Of a stretch of 64,000 nucleotides of DNA, positions 1-9,212 are shown in pieces. Made by a program: the position numbers and the translations under genes. The DNA comes from Hyphomicrobiales bacterium (GTDB lineage Bacteria > Pseudomonadota > Alphaproteobacteria > Rhizobiales > Xanthobacteraceae): assembly GCA_003169835.1 (NCBI GenBank), contig PNAI01000018.1, positions 112,690 to 176,689 of the forward strand, given 5' to 3'. Position 1 is the first letter of the stretch. Each line of letters opens with the position of its first letter. Below the pieces are notes generated by a model. It made no database searches, had not been told where the DNA came from, and saw only the letters and a list, made by a program, of their open reading frames with translations.

Positions 1-432
1 AACCGAAAACGGCAGTTTGGTGTTGGCGCCGTAGACCGACGACGACGACGCGAACACCAGATGCCGGCAGCCATTGTGCCGGCAGCCTTCCAGAACGTTC
101 GTGAAGCCCTGCACATTAGCATCGATATACGCGTGCGGATTGACCAGCGAATGTCGGACACCGGCTTGCGCCGCCAGATGCACGACGAATGGAAAACGAT
201 GTTCGGAAAACAGCGCCGCCGTTCCACCCCGGTCCGCCAGATCAAGCTTGATGAAGCGGAATGCAGGAAACTTGGCAAGTTCCGCAAGCCGCGCCTGCTT
301 GAACGCGGGATCGTAATAGGAATTGAGATTGTCGACGCCGATCACCGGCCGGCCGCTCTCGACCAGACGCCGCGAGACATGGGAGCCGATGAAGCCGGCC
401 GCCCCGGTGACGAGAATCGTTTCTTCGGCCAT
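1..432 (-). CDS. UDP-glucuronate 4-epimerase-like NAD-dependent epimerase, 3' part missing
   Basis: This is the N-terminal 144 residues of an extended SDR sugar epimerase; the gene runs off the left edge. The ATG at 432 opens with the dinucleotide-binding motif GAAGFIG (residues 10-16). DNLNSYYD follows at 34-41, a hallmark of the LpsL/CapI-type UDP-glucuronate 4-epimerases, and the serine-rich SSSSVYG strand lies near residue 130. The YxxxK catalytic pair would lie outside the window. Such enzymes convert UDP-GlcA to UDP-GalA for LPS or capsule. It sits 42 bp downstream of a nucleotide-sugar dehydrogenase on the same strand, so the two are probably co-transcribed. Family is clear; substrate is inferred from the motif. 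Confidence 0.85.
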   Translation of the reverse strand, partial: MAEETILVTGAAGFIGSHVSRRLVESGRPVIGVDNLNSYYDPAFKQARLAELAKFPAFRFIKLDLADRGGTAALFSEHRFPFVVHLAAQAGVRHSLVNPHAYIDANVQGFTNVLEGCRHNGCRHLVFASSSSVYGANTKLPFSV

Positions 433-474
433 GCGTTTCGTCCTAAAACCGCAAGCGCGCGGCGGCAATTGCCA

Positions 475-1761
475 TTAGAGTCTCCACAACTCGATCTCCT
501 TGGGCTGCAGACGGCGATCGAGTTTCGATTTGACATCCAGCACGACGCCCCGGCCGTCTTTGAGCAGCCGCGTCACCATCGACCAGCCACCCGCGACATA
601 TTCATCGTGCGCCACCGCGAGAACGACCGCATCGGCGGACTTGAGCGCCGCGAACGGCGTCAGCGAGACGCCGTATTCGTGTTCGGTGTCCTCGCTGTTT
701 GCCAGCGGATCATGCACTTGTATGGACACCCCGGACGTTCGCAGCTCGCGCACGATATCAAATACCTTTGAGTTACGCGTGTCCGGTACATTTTCTTTAA
801 AAGTCATCCCGAGGATTGTGACGGTTGCCGGCCCCGCGCGCTCGCGGTGAAGCAATCGCCGGATGCATTCGCGCGCGATGCGCTGTCCGACGCCGTCGTT
901 GGTGCGCCGGCCCGCCAGAATGACTTCGGGATGATAGCCGGCCTTTTCCGCCCGGTAGGTCAGATAATAGGGGTCGACCCCGATACAGTGCCCGCCCACC
1001 AGACCCGGATGATAGTTCATGAAATTCCATTTGGTCGCCGCCGCCGCCAGCACGTCGCCGGTATCGATGCCGAGTTCCTGGAAAATGGCGGAGAGTTCGT
1101 TCATGAACGCAATGTTGAGATCGCGTTGCGTATTTTCGATCACCTTGGCGGCTTCGGCAACCTTGATCGACGGCGCGCGGTGGATACCGGCGGTGACCAC
1201 GGAACCATAAACGTTCGCAACGATGTCGAGCGTGCGCGCGTCTTGGCCTGACACCACCTTGGTGATGTTCTCAAAGCGATGCGCCTTGTCGCCCGGATTA
1301 ATGCGCTCGGGCGAATAGCCGACCGTGAAATCCTGCCCCGCGCGCAGTTTGGACACGCGCTCGAGCACCGGCACGCAGTCTTCCTCGATCGCGCCGGGAT
1401 AGACCGTGGATTCGTAAACGACGACCGCATCCTTGCGCAGCGCACGGCCCACCGTTTCCGAAGCCGAGAGCAACGCGCCGAGATCGGGCCGGTGCGCGCC
1501 GTCGATTGGCGTCGGCACCGTGACAATGAAAAAATCTGCGTCCTTCAGGTGCATCGAATCGTTTTCGAGCCGAAGCATCCGGTTTGCAAGCTCGCCGGTC
1601 TCGATCTCGCGCGTCCTATCGTGACCGGAACGCAGTTCGTCGATTCGCCGCCTGTCGATGTCAAAGCCGATCACCGGCACACCCGATCGCGCGAACGCAA
1701 CTGCAACCGGCAGGCCGACATATCCAAGCCCAATGACCGCGATCTTGCGTCCGTGGCTCAC
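475..1761 (-). CDS. Nucleotide-sugar dehydrogenase, TviB/WbpO-like
   Basis: A 428-residue UDP-glucose/GDP-mannose dehydrogenase-family enzyme that oxidises the C6 hydroxyl of a UDP-hexose or UDP-HexNAc to a uronic acid in two NAD-dependent steps. The Rossmann motif GLGYVGLP is at residues 11-18. The catalytic cysteine is Cys259 in GGHCIGVDPYY, and the C-terminal UDP-binding domain follows. The ...CIGVDPYYLTYRA... form is closer to the HexNAc dehydrogenases (TviB, WbpO) than to plain UDP-glucose dehydrogenase. The start is a GTG preceded by a G-rich stretch. It is transcribed toward the epimerase at the left edge and diverges from the flippase-like gene at 1973. Confidence 0.88.
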   Translation of the reverse strand: MSHGRKIAVIGLGYVGLPVAVAFARSGVPVIGFDIDRRRIDELRSGHDRTREIETGELANRMLRLENDSMHLKDADFFIVTVPTPIDGAHRPDLGALLSASETVGRALRKDAVVVYESTVYPGAIEEDCVPVLERVSKLRAGQDFTVGYSPERINPGDKAHRFENITKVVSGQDARTLDIVANVYGSVVTAGIHRAPSIKVAEAAKVIENTQRDLNIAFMNELSAIFQELGIDTGDVLAAAATKWNFMNYHPGLVGGHCIGVDPYYLTYRAEKAGYHPEVILAGRRTNDGVGQRIARECIRRLLHRERAGPATVTILGMTFKENVPDTRNSKVFDIVRELRTSGVSIQVHDPLANSEDTEHEYGVSLTPFAALKSADAVVLAVAHDEYVAGGWSMVTRLLKDGRGVVLDVKSKLDRRLQPKEIELWRL

Positions 1762-1972
1762 GCCGTTAACCCCAATCCGTTCCGCGCTTTGCGCAGCTCA
1801 GCACTTGTTTAGCCACGCGTCGGCGCCGCCCGCAATAGGCCCGATGGCACACGACTGGTTGCGGCCAAGGATTCGGCATGGCATCACGGCGCTCTGTCCG
1901 TTCCGGACCCGATCAACTGCTGGCGGCGGCCAAATTTGGTCTCCCGTCTTCGTGCCGAAAGAACGCGCCGAG
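1762..1972. promoter_or_regulatory. Divergent intergenic region between the sugar dehydrogenase and flippase-like genes
   Basis: About 210 bp separate two outward-facing genes, so the promoters of both must lie here or upstream. I see no convincing -35/-10 pair or operator. The reading frame of the right-hand gene stays open through most of this stretch, but the predicted protein there has no membrane character and is probably not translated. Confidence 0.35.
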
Positions 1973-2944
1973 ATGCGTCGTTTCCTTGCACTGGCCGCCA
2001 AGATCGCCGTCTCCGCCGCGTTGCTCTATGTGGCGTTTGCGCGAGTCGAGCTCAGCACGATCGGCGCTCGCCTTCAGCAAGCTAATATTTCCTGGCTCGT
2101 GGCGCTCGAACTCGCGCTTGCGGCACAGCTCGTTCTGGCGGCACTGCGCTGGCGGCAAATCGCTCTGCAATGCAGCGCGCAATTTACGATCCCCAGCGCA
2201 ATGCGTTACGTGCTCATCGGGTGGTTCTTCAACCAGACACTACCGTCCACCATTGGCGGCGATGCAGCAAGAGTCTGGCTCGTCTCACGCGTAGGCGCCG
2301 GCTGGAAACCCGCAGCCTATTCGGTGGTCGTCGACCGCATAGTCGGGCTCGCGGTGCTCGCTGTGATCGTGATCGTATGCATGCCTTGGCTGCTCGACCT
2401 GGTGCGCGACCCGCTCGGCCGCGTGAGCGTGGTCCTGGTCAACAGCGCAGCCATCGTTGCAACGATCGTCTTTCTGATATTGGGCCAGGTCCACTGGCAA
2501 TGGCTCGATCGCTGGTGGATCGCGCGCCACGTTGCCGGCACGGCTGCCGTTGCATTCAAGGTCGTAAGCACCTGGCGCATCGCCAGTGTGGTCGTCGGCC
2601 TCTCCGTCGCGATCCATCTCTTGACGATCGCTGCCATATGGAGCGCGGCTCGTTCGGTCGCGGCACCACTCGAATTCTGGCAGGCGCTGCTGCTCGTGCC
2701 GCCCGTCGTCCTGGTGTCGACGGTACCGGTCTCGATCGCCGGCTGGGGCGTACGCGAAGGCGCGATGATGACGGTATTTTCCTATGCCGGACTGCTCGAC
2801 TCCGACGGGCTGATCATCTCGATACTCTACGGTGCGGGACTGTTCGCGGTCGGTGCCGTGGGCGGCCTGGTCTGGATTCTGGGCTCGGACCAGCGCATCG
2901 GGACCACCGGTCCGAGCGACCGCGAACCGGAAGAGCGTCATTGA
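1973..2944 (+). CDS. Lysylphosphatidylglycerol synthase-type (AglD/UPF0104) integral membrane protein
   Basis: A 323-residue polytopic membrane protein of the LPG_synthase_TM/AglD family, found in lipid flipping and in LPS or lipid-glycan loci. I place the start at ATG 1973 because the protein then begins with a basic residue pair and a hydrophobic helix (MRRFLALAAKIAVSAALLY), as is usual for the family. The open frame extends upstream to 1658 but adds hydrophilic sequence. About eight hydrophobic segments can be counted, with conserved-looking NQTLPSTIGGDAARVW near residue 85 and a GWGVREG motif near residue 258. Its position beside sugar-nucleotide and Kdo genes suggests envelope glycolipid work; substrate unknown. 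Confidence 0.78.
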   Translation: MRRFLALAAKIAVSAALLYVAFARVELSTIGARLQQANISWLVALELALAAQLVLAALRWRQIALQCSAQFTIPSAMRYVLIGWFFNQTLPSTIGGDAARVWLVSRVGAGWKPAAYSVVVDRIVGLAVLAVIVIVCMPWLLDLVRDPLGRVSVVLVNSAAIVATIVFLILGQVHWQWLDRWWIARHVAGTAAVAFKVVSTWRIASVVVGLSVAIHLLTIAAIWSAARSVAAPLEFWQALLLVPPVVLVSTVPVSIAGWGVREGAMMTVFSYAGLLDSDGLIISILYGAGLFAVGAVGGLVWILGSDQRIGTTGPSDREPEERH

Positions 2945-3079
2945 TGCCCGGCCGGGGCTGTCGTTAACCTAATGAATCTATTTAGTTATTCTTTGCGACG
3001 CAGCATGACTCGGCCACCCCCAGTTTCCATGCTATGTGACCTTCTCCGCGACAAATATCAGGCGTTTGGATAGGGCCGC

Positions 3080-4093
3080 ATGGCCGAACCGCATGTGCGA
3101 GACGAAAAGCAGGCGATGAGTCCGGGCGCGCGCGGATTGATCGAATCCGCGCTGCGTACGCTCGACGCCGAAGCCAGCGGGATCGACGTGCTCTCGGTCG
3201 CCATCCGCGACGGCCTTGGAGCTTCTTTCATCGCCGCAGTCGAGCTGATCCGCGGCGCCCGCGGCCGGGTGATCGTCACCGGCATGGGCAAGTCCGGGCA
3301 TGTCGGCCGCAAGATCGCCGCCACCTTTGCGTCCACCGGCACTCCAGCTTTTTTCGTGCATCCGGGCGAAGCCAGCCACGGCGATCTCGGCATGATCACG
3401 CAAGACGACGTCATCATGGCGCTGTCATGGTCGGGCGAAACCGCGGAACTCAAGAATCTGATCGACTATTCACGGCGTTTCCAGATTCCGCTGATTGCCC
3501 TCACCTCCGATGCGAAAAGCACGCTCGGAAAATCGGCCGATACCGTGCTGGTGTTGCCGAATGCGCGCGAAGCCTGCCCGCACAACCTCGCGCCGACGAC
3601 GTCGTCTCTCATGCAGCTCGTGCTCGGCGATGCGCTCGCCATTGCACTGCTTGAAAGCCGTGGGTTCACGGCCGTCGATTTCGGAAAACTGCACCCGGCG
3701 GGGAAACTCGGCGCGCTTTTGAAATTCGCGCGCGACCTCATGCATACCGGAACCGCCCTGCCGCTTGCCCCGCTTGGCTCGCGCATGTCCGATGCCCTGG
3801 TCGAGATGTCGGCCAAGAGCTTCGGTTGCGTCGGCATCGTCGACCCGAGCGGCCAGCTTGCCGGCATCATCACCGACGGCGATCTTCGCCGGCACATGCG
3901 TCCCAATCTGCTCGAGGCACGCGTCGAGGACGTCATGACCAGGAACCCAAAGACGATCCGGCCCGATCAGCTCGCTAGCGAGGCGCTTGAAATCCTCAAC
4001 TCCATGAAAATCACCGCCCTGATGGTGGTTGAGGCCGGCAAGCCGGTCGGCATCGTTCATATTCACGACCTGTTGCGCGCCGGCGTCGCTTAA
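3080..4093 (+). CDS. kdsD: Arabinose-5-phosphate isomerase (KdsD/KpsF)
   Basis: 337 residues with the standard KdsD layout: an N-terminal SIS isomerase domain (about residues 35-190), then two CBS domains (about 215-265 and 280-335). Visible motifs are GMGKSGHVGRKIA, the sugar-phosphate loop HPGEASHGDLGM and SWSGETAELKNL. It interconverts ribulose-5-phosphate and arabinose-5-phosphate, the first step to Kdo in lipid A-core synthesis. The ATG at 3080 is preceded by a GGATAGGG stretch. The next gene starts 46 bp downstream on the same strand, so the pair is likely co-transcribed. Length and domain order are normal. Confidence 0.93.
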   Translation: MAEPHVRDEKQAMSPGARGLIESALRTLDAEASGIDVLSVAIRDGLGASFIAAVELIRGARGRVIVTGMGKSGHVGRKIAATFASTGTPAFFVHPGEASHGDLGMITQDDVIMALSWSGETAELKNLIDYSRRFQIPLIALTSDAKSTLGKSADTVLVLPNAREACPHNLAPTTSSLMQLVLGDALAIALLESRGFTAVDFGKLHPAGKLGALLKFARDLMHTGTALPLAPLGSRMSDALVEMSAKSFGCVGIVDPSGQLAGIITDGDLRRHMRPNLLEARVEDVMTRNPKTIRPDQLASEALEILNSMKITALMVVEAGKPVGIVHIHDLLRAGVA

Positions 4094-4139
4094 CGACCGG
4101 CGGGCTATCAATGCGGCGCGGCGAGCTTCGACTTTATCC

Positions 4140-5312
4140 ATGAACGAGAGCGCATCGACCGCAGTATCCGGGCGCACGGCATCGCCGCGCCTGCTCTATG
4201 TCGTGACCGAGGACTGGTATTTCCTCTCGCACCGCTTACCGATGGCCCGCGCGGCGCGCGCAGCCGGCTTTGAAATTCATGTTGCAACACGTGTGGTGGA
4301 CGGAGCGGCGGCAATCGAATCGGAAGGCTTCACACTCCATCCCGTTTCGTTCGTTCGCGGCAGGGTTTCGCCGCTGGCCACGCTGTGCACCATATTTGCG
4401 CTGCGCCGCATTGGTCGACAGGTCGCCCCGGCAATCACCCATCACGTCGCCTTGCAGACATCCATTCTCGGCTCTTTGGCGGCGCTCGGCCGGCCGGGAG
4501 CGCGCATCAATGCGCTCACCGGTTTTGGCCACACGTTCATTTCCAACAGCACGCGCACGCGCGTCCTGCGCTGGCTGATCGGAACTTTGCTACGCACACT
4601 CGTTAACCGTCCGAATGCTCTCGCGCTGGTGCAAAATCCCGATGATCGTGAGAGTCTGCTGGCGCATGGCATCGCTCCAGATCACATCACGCTTATTCCG
4701 GGTTCCGGCGTCGATACCGATGCACTCCCCCCGCAGCCCGAACCGGCAGGCCCGCCCACGGTCGCATTCGTCGGACGCCTGCTGGAAGATAAAGGCATTC
4801 GCACGCTCGTCAATGCCCACCGTCTCCTGCGCAGGTCTGGATCGAACGTCGAATTGCTGATCGCCGGAACGCTCGATCCCGCCAATCCCGCGTCCCTGAA
4901 GGGGCCGGAAGCCGCGCAGTTCAATCGCGAGCCCGGCATCACAATGCTTGGCCATGTCGACGACATCTCGGCGCTGTGGGCGCGCGCGCATATCGCCGTG
5001 CTGCCGTCGCGCCGCGAAGGCCTGCCGAAAAGTCTGCTCGAGGCGGCCGCCTGCGGCCGTCCCATGGTGGCGACCGATGTGCCAGGGTGCCGCGAAATCG
5101 TGCGGCCCGATGAGACCGGCCTTCTGGTGCCGGTCGACGACGCGCCCGCGCTCGCTGCCGCGATTGGAAAACTCGTAAGCTCGCCCGAACTGCGCGCCCG
5201 CTATGGCGCAGCGGCCCGCCGGCTTGCCGTCGAACGATTTTCGGCCGAGATGATCGGCCGCCAGACCGTTGACCTTTACCGCCGACTTGTCAGCGTCGGC
5301 GCATCGCATTAA
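4140..5312 (+). CDS. Glycosyltransferase family 4 (GT-B fold)
   Basis: 390 residues if started at ATG 4140; an earlier in-frame ATG at 4029 would overlap the end of kdsD. The N-terminal half begins RLLYVVTEDWYFLSHRLPMA, typical of GT4 enzymes such as PglA-like and CapM-like transferases. The C-terminal half has VAFVGRLLEDKGIRTLV and the nucleotide-sugar-binding EGLPKSLLE (E-x7-E). It is probably cytoplasmic and membrane-associated, adding one sugar to an undecaprenyl-linked O-unit, since the next gene is the initiating phosphoglycosyl transferase. Donor and acceptor cannot be read from sequence. Confidence 0.85.
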   Translation: MNESASTAVSGRTASPRLLYVVTEDWYFLSHRLPMARAARAAGFEIHVATRVVDGAAAIESEGFTLHPVSFVRGRVSPLATLCTIFALRRIGRQVAPAITHHVALQTSILGSLAALGRPGARINALTGFGHTFISNSTRTRVLRWLIGTLLRTLVNRPNALALVQNPDDRESLLAHGIAPDHITLIPGSGVDTDALPPQPEPAGPPTVAFVGRLLEDKGIRTLVNAHRLLRRSGSNVELLIAGTLDPANPASLKGPEAAQFNREPGITMLGHVDDISALWARAHIAVLPSRREGLPKSLLEAAACGRPMVATDVPGCREIVRPDETGLLVPVDDAPALAAAIGKLVSSPELRARYGAAARRLAVERFSAEMIGRQTVDLYRRLVSVGASH

Positions 5313-5347
5313 AGCCGCAGCACGCGCGCTGTGAATGCCCGGAACTG

Positions 5348-6394
5348 ATGATGATCGGTCTAGAAACGACACGGATTTTCGGCGGTCTTGGCCTCCTGAT
5401 AGCTGCGGCATTCGTGAGCACCGCCTTGATCGTATTGTTGCGGCCGTGGCTGCAGCGCTATGCACTTGCGCGACCCAACGCGCGATCTTCCCACACCACG
5501 CCTACGCCCCAGGGCGGCGGCATCGCGGTCATTACCGCAACCCTCGGCGTTACCCTCATCGTCGTTCTCGCAACCGGCATTTTCGGCCCAGATGACACAG
5601 CGCAGCTGTGGCGGGTATTCGCCGCGACCGCCATGATCGCCGTCGTCGGCGCCATCGACGACATCCGCATCATCGCAATAGCGCCTCGCCTCTTGTTGCA
5701 GGCGATTGCAGTTGCCGCCGTGCTCGCCGCACTTCCGAACGATCCGCAAATTGTTCCGCTTCTGCCGTGGTGGATCGAGCGCGCGCTGCTGCTGCTCGCC
5801 GGTGTCTGGTACGTCAACCTGGTCAATTTCATGGACGGCATTGACTGGATGACTGTGGCCGAGATCGTGCCGATCACGGGCGGACTTGTTCTGATCGGCA
5901 CTGTTTTTGGCGCCCTGCCCGCTTCGGCAATAGTAGTCGCACTCACGCTTTGCGGTGCGCTGCTTGGGTTCGCGCCGTTCAACCGCCCCGTCGCACACTT
6001 GTTCCTCGGCGATGTCGGCAGTCTACCCATCGGCCTGCTGCTGTTCTGGCTGCTTGCGCTAATGGCCGGCAATGGCCATTTCGCAGCAGCAATGATCTTG
6101 CCGCTTTACTACCTCGCCGACACCACGCTGACGCTGCTGCGCCGCGTGCGCAACGGCGAACCGTTCTGGATCGCCCACCGCAGCCATTATTATCAGCGCG
6201 CAACGGATCGCGGTTTTAGTGTTCCGCAAGTGATCGCCCGTGTATTCGCGGTCAACCTCGCGCTCGTTGTATTGGCGACCATGACCGTGCTTGTGCCGGG
6301 TTGGACGAGCGCCATCGCTGCTCTTGGCGCTGCAACAATCCTGGTCGGCTGGCTGCAGTATGTCTTTTCGCGAGGCAAAAGAAAAAGAAAATGA
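5348..6394 (+). CDS. WecA/WbpL-type undecaprenyl-phosphate N-acetylhexosaminyl 1-phosphate transferase
   Basis: 348 residues, polytopic, of the MraY/WecA/WbpL family. It transfers a HexNAc-1-phosphate from its UDP donor to undecaprenyl phosphate, starting O-antigen assembly at the inner membrane. Family signatures seen are NLVNFMDGID near residue 157, GDVGSLPIG near 222 and AHRSHYYQRATDRG near 275. Two adjacent ATGs (5348, 5351) are possible starts. The stop overlaps the next start (ATGA at 6391-6394). The neighbouring WbpV-like and WbpM-like genes reproduce the wbpV-wbpL-wbpM group of Pseudomonas O-antigen loci, so the likely sugar is QuiNAc or a related 6-deoxy-HexNAc; that is inference. 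Confidence 0.87.
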   Translation: MMIGLETTRIFGGLGLLIAAAFVSTALIVLLRPWLQRYALARPNARSSHTTPTPQGGGIAVITATLGVTLIVVLATGIFGPDDTAQLWRVFAATAMIAVVGAIDDIRIIAIAPRLLLQAIAVAAVLAALPNDPQIVPLLPWWIERALLLLAGVWYVNLVNFMDGIDWMTVAEIVPITGGLVLIGTVFGALPASAIVVALTLCGALLGFAPFNRPVAHLFLGDVGSLPIGLLLFWLLALMAGNGHFAAAMILPLYYLADTTLTLLRRVRNGEPFWIAHRSHYYQRATDRGFSVPQVIARVFAVNLALVVLATMTVLVPGWTSAIAALGAATILVGWLQYVFSRGKRKRK

Positions 6395-7350
6395 GCGCCC
6401 GCATTCTGGTTACCGGCGCGTCGGGTTTCATCGGCCGCGCATTGGTCGAGGAACTCAGCCTTGCCGGACACCGCGTGCGTGCCGCAATGCGCCAGCCCGC
6501 CGATGTGTTTCCGGGCGAAGTGGAGGTGGTCGCGGTGTCCGATCTGACGCGGCCGGTGGAATGGCGACTGCTCCTCAACAACATCGACATGGTCGTTCAT
6601 CTTGCCGGAATCGCGCATGCGGGCGCGGAAATTGCCGAACAGACTTACGACCGTATCAACCGTCTGGCCACCGCCGAACTTGCCGCAGCCGCGCGCTCAG
6701 CCGCCGTCCGCCGCCTGATTTTCATTTCATCCATCCGCGCACAGAGCGGACCCACCAGCGATCATCCGCTGACCGAAGCCGACCCGCCGCGGCCGACCGA
6801 CGCCTACGGCCGCTCGAAGCTCGCCGCCGAGGACGCCGTGCGCGCCTCCGGATTGCCTTTCACGATTCTGCGGCCGGTTCTCGTCTACGGGCCAGGCGTC
6901 AAAGGCAATCTCGCGCGCCTGATGCAGCTCGCGCAATCACCCTGGCCGCTACCCTTCGCAAGTTTTCGCAACCGCCGCTCGCTGTTGTCGCGCCAAAATC
7001 TGATCGCCGCCATTCATCTCGCGCTGCAATCACCCACCACCGTCGGCGAAACCTATGTCGTGGCTGACCCTATACCGCTCAACGTGGCCGAGATCATTGC
7101 CGCCTTACGTGCAGGACAGGAACGCACGCGGGGACTCGTACCGATCCCGCCTGCGCTGATTGCGTCGGCGTTAAAGACACTGCATCGCACCGATGTCTGG
7201 GATCGATTGGGCGGCGATATGATTGCTGACCCGAAAAAACTCCTGCGCGCAGGCTGGCTTCCGCCCATCGAAACGCGCGCCGGTCTCGCCGCAATGGTTC
7301 AGGCGACCTCGCCGCGAAAATCCGGCACCGCGTCGCGCAGCACGCGATAG
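6391..7350 (+). CDS. WbpV-like SDR 4-reductase / epimerase
   Basis: 319 residues from the ATG that overlaps the preceding stop. It is an extended SDR with GASGFIGRAL at residues 8-17, the SSIRAQSG strand near 115 and the YGRSK (Y-x3-K) catalytic pair near 140. Homologues beside WbpL and WbpM reduce the 4-keto sugar made by WbpM to give UDP-QuiNAc, or act as C4 epimerases. The 3' end runs 52 bp into the convergent WbpM-like gene, so the two mRNAs are complementary at their ends. The reductase rather than epimerase role is inferred from context. Confidence 0.82.
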   Translation: MSARILVTGASGFIGRALVEELSLAGHRVRAAMRQPADVFPGEVEVVAVSDLTRPVEWRLLLNNIDMVVHLAGIAHAGAEIAEQTYDRINRLATAELAAAARSAAVRRLIFISSIRAQSGPTSDHPLTEADPPRPTDAYGRSKLAAEDAVRASGLPFTILRPVLVYGPGVKGNLARLMQLAQSPWPLPFASFRNRRSLLSRQNLIAAIHLALQSPTTVGETYVVADPIPLNVAEIIAALRAGQERTRGLVPIPPALIASALKTLHRTDVWDRLGGDMIADPKKLLRAGWLPPIETRAGLAAMVQATSPRKSGTASRSTR

Positions 7351-9212
7351 ATCGCAGAACGCTCCTCGCGCACGAGCGCCTGCTCGAGCGTCGCGAGCCA
7401 AGCACGCATGGCCTCGAGCGAAGGATGCGAAGGTTTCGCGCCCACGACGCCGGCTATGCCGATCTCGGATCCGGTCTCCTCGCGTGTAAACAATATCTCG
7501 TTCAGCCGCTCGCCCGGCCGAATGCCGGTGAACACGATGTCGACATCGCGGCCCGGCTCCAGCCCCGACAGGCGGATCATGCGTTCGGCGAGATCGACGA
7601 TCTTCACCGGCTGCCCCATGTTGAGCACATAGACCGACACGTTGGTTCGTTCCGGCGCCAGCGCATGACTGGCGGCGCTGACCACAAGATCGCACGCCTC
7701 GCGAATGGTCATAAAGTAGCGCACCATCTCGGGATGCGTGACGGTGACCGGACCGCCGGCTTCAATCTGCGCCTTGAATTTCGGCACCACCGAACCATTG
7801 GAGGCCAGCACATTGCCGAACCGCACGGAAATCAGCCGCATCGCGGTTCGTCCGCTTTCACCACGGCGCACAGACTCAGCATCAAGCGCCTGACAATACA
7901 TTTCGGCGAAGCGCTTGGTCGCGCCCAGCACCGAAACCGGCTCGATCGCCTTATCGGTCGAGATCATCACCATCGCGGTAGCGCCCGCGGCCACCGCCGC
8001 ATCAGCCACATTGATCGTGCCGAAGACGTTTGTTTTGATTCCCTCGCCCCAATCCTGTTCGAGCAGCGGCACGTGTTTGAGCGCGGCTGCGTGAAAGACG
8101 ATGTCCGGCTTGAACTCGGCGAGCAGGCGGAAGATGCGTTCACGATCGCGCACATCCGCGAGCCGGCCCGCAACGCTTGCCGGTTTCTGCGTGGCCGCCA
8201 GCGTTTCCAGCACGGCATAAAGCGCAGGCTCGGAGTTTTCCACCACCAGCAGCCGCGCCGCGCCAAACGCAACGACGCGGTCGCAGATTTCAGCACCGAT
8301 CGAGCCGCCGCCGCCGGTGACGACAACGGACTTGCCCTTCACGAAATTTTCCAACCGCCGGTAATCGATCTTCACGCTCGGCCGCAGCAGCAGATCCTCC
8401 ACGGCGACGGGCGCAAGCCGCAAAGCCTCCCCGCCTTCGTCAAGCGACGGCAACCGGCTCGTGGTAAGTCCAAGCCGGCGCGCCTGCATCAGGATCGTTT
8501 CGGGCTTGGCATCGGGAGCGAGCGCCGAGGGCGTGAGCACCACGCGCGCAACGCGTGTGCCGCGCGCCGCCAGGTCGCCGACGATGCTTTCGAGCTGGGC
8601 GAAATATCCCTGCACCGTGATGCCGCGGATCGACTGGCCCTGGTCGGACGCTGAGGGTGAGAGAATGCCGACCGGCCAGATCTTCTTCACTGCGCCACTT
8701 TCAATGGCGCGCAGCAGCACTTCGGCGTCGGCCGCGCGGCCGAGGATCAGCGTCGGAGCGGACTCGCCCTCCATGGCCTGATGGCGGATGCGCGTATAGC
8801 GGAAGTACCGGTAGGCGACGCGCGGGCCGCCCAGGAATGCCATCTGCAAGACCCAATAGAGGGCGATCGTGATCTTGCCGAAATAAAACGTGCCGTAAAA
8901 ATTCGGCGACAACAGGATGTAGTCGAGCACCAGCAGAGACACCGCGAGCACGGCCGAAGCACGAAAAATATTGCCCAGATCGGGCAGCGAGGCAAAACGC
9001 CATTTCGCCTTGTAGAGCCCGAAAGCAAAATAGACGAACCCGGCATAGACGACAAAAGGCGGAAGAAAATTTGCAATCCCGTCGAGATGGATGCGCAGTT
9101 GCTCGTCTTCAAAACGAATGAAGAAAGTTGCAACGATCGCCGCGGCCGTGACCGTGAGATCGTGCAGAACAATCAGCCATTGCCGTGAGGTGAGCCTCAT
9201 TTGCTGGATCAT
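7299..9212 (-). CDS. WbpM/CapD-type UDP-HexNAc 4,6-dehydratase (membrane)
   Basis: 637 residues starting at the ATG that overlaps the previous gene's stop (9209-9212). About four N-terminal transmembrane helices (residues 1-140) are followed by a Rossmann-like domain (LILGRAADAEVLL near 155) and a C-terminal SDR dehydratase domain with TGGGGSIGAEI near 290. The catalytic region reads STDKAIEPVSVLGATKR, in which the usual SDR tyrosine is replaced as in other WbpM/FlmA enzymes. The product is a UDP-4-keto-6-deoxy-HexNAc on the cytoplasmic face. An upstream in-frame ATG at 9296 lies inside the neighbouring gene and is unlikely. Confidence 0.88.
   Translation of the reverse strand: MIQQMRLTSRQWLIVLHDLTVTAAAIVATFFIRFEDEQLRIHLDGIANFLPPFVVYAGFVYFAFGLYKAKWRFASLPDLGNIFRASAVLAVSLLVLDYILLSPNFYGTFYFGKITIALYWVLQMAFLGGPRVAYRYFRYTRIRHQAMEGESAPTLILGRAADAEVLLRAIESGAVKKIWPVGILSPSASDQGQSIRGITVQGYFAQLESIVGDLAARGTRVARVVLTPSALAPDAKPETILMQARRLGLTTSRLPSLDEGGEALRLAPVAVEDLLLRPSVKIDYRRLENFVKGKSVVVTGGGGSIGAEICDRVVAFGAARLLVVENSEPALYAVLETLAATQKPASVAGRLADVRDRERIFRLLAEFKPDIVFHAAALKHVPLLEQDWGEGIKTNVFGTINVADAAVAAGATAMVMISTDKAIEPVSVLGATKRFAEMYCQALDAESVRRGESGRTAMRLISVRFGNVLASNGSVVPKFKAQIEAGGPVTVTHPEMVRYFMTIREACDLVVSAASHALAPERTNVSVYVLNMGQPVKIVDLAERMIRLSGLEPGRDVDIVFTGIRPGERLNEILFTREETGSEIGIAGVVGAKPSHPSLEAMRAWLATLEQALVREERSAIYRVLRDAVPDFRGEVA

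Noticed and set aside
7425..8654. A 409-codon open frame on the plus strand opposite the WbpM-like gene
   Set aside because: No motif, composition typical of antisense of a GC-rich gene, and the opposite strand holds a complete, motif-bearing enzyme.
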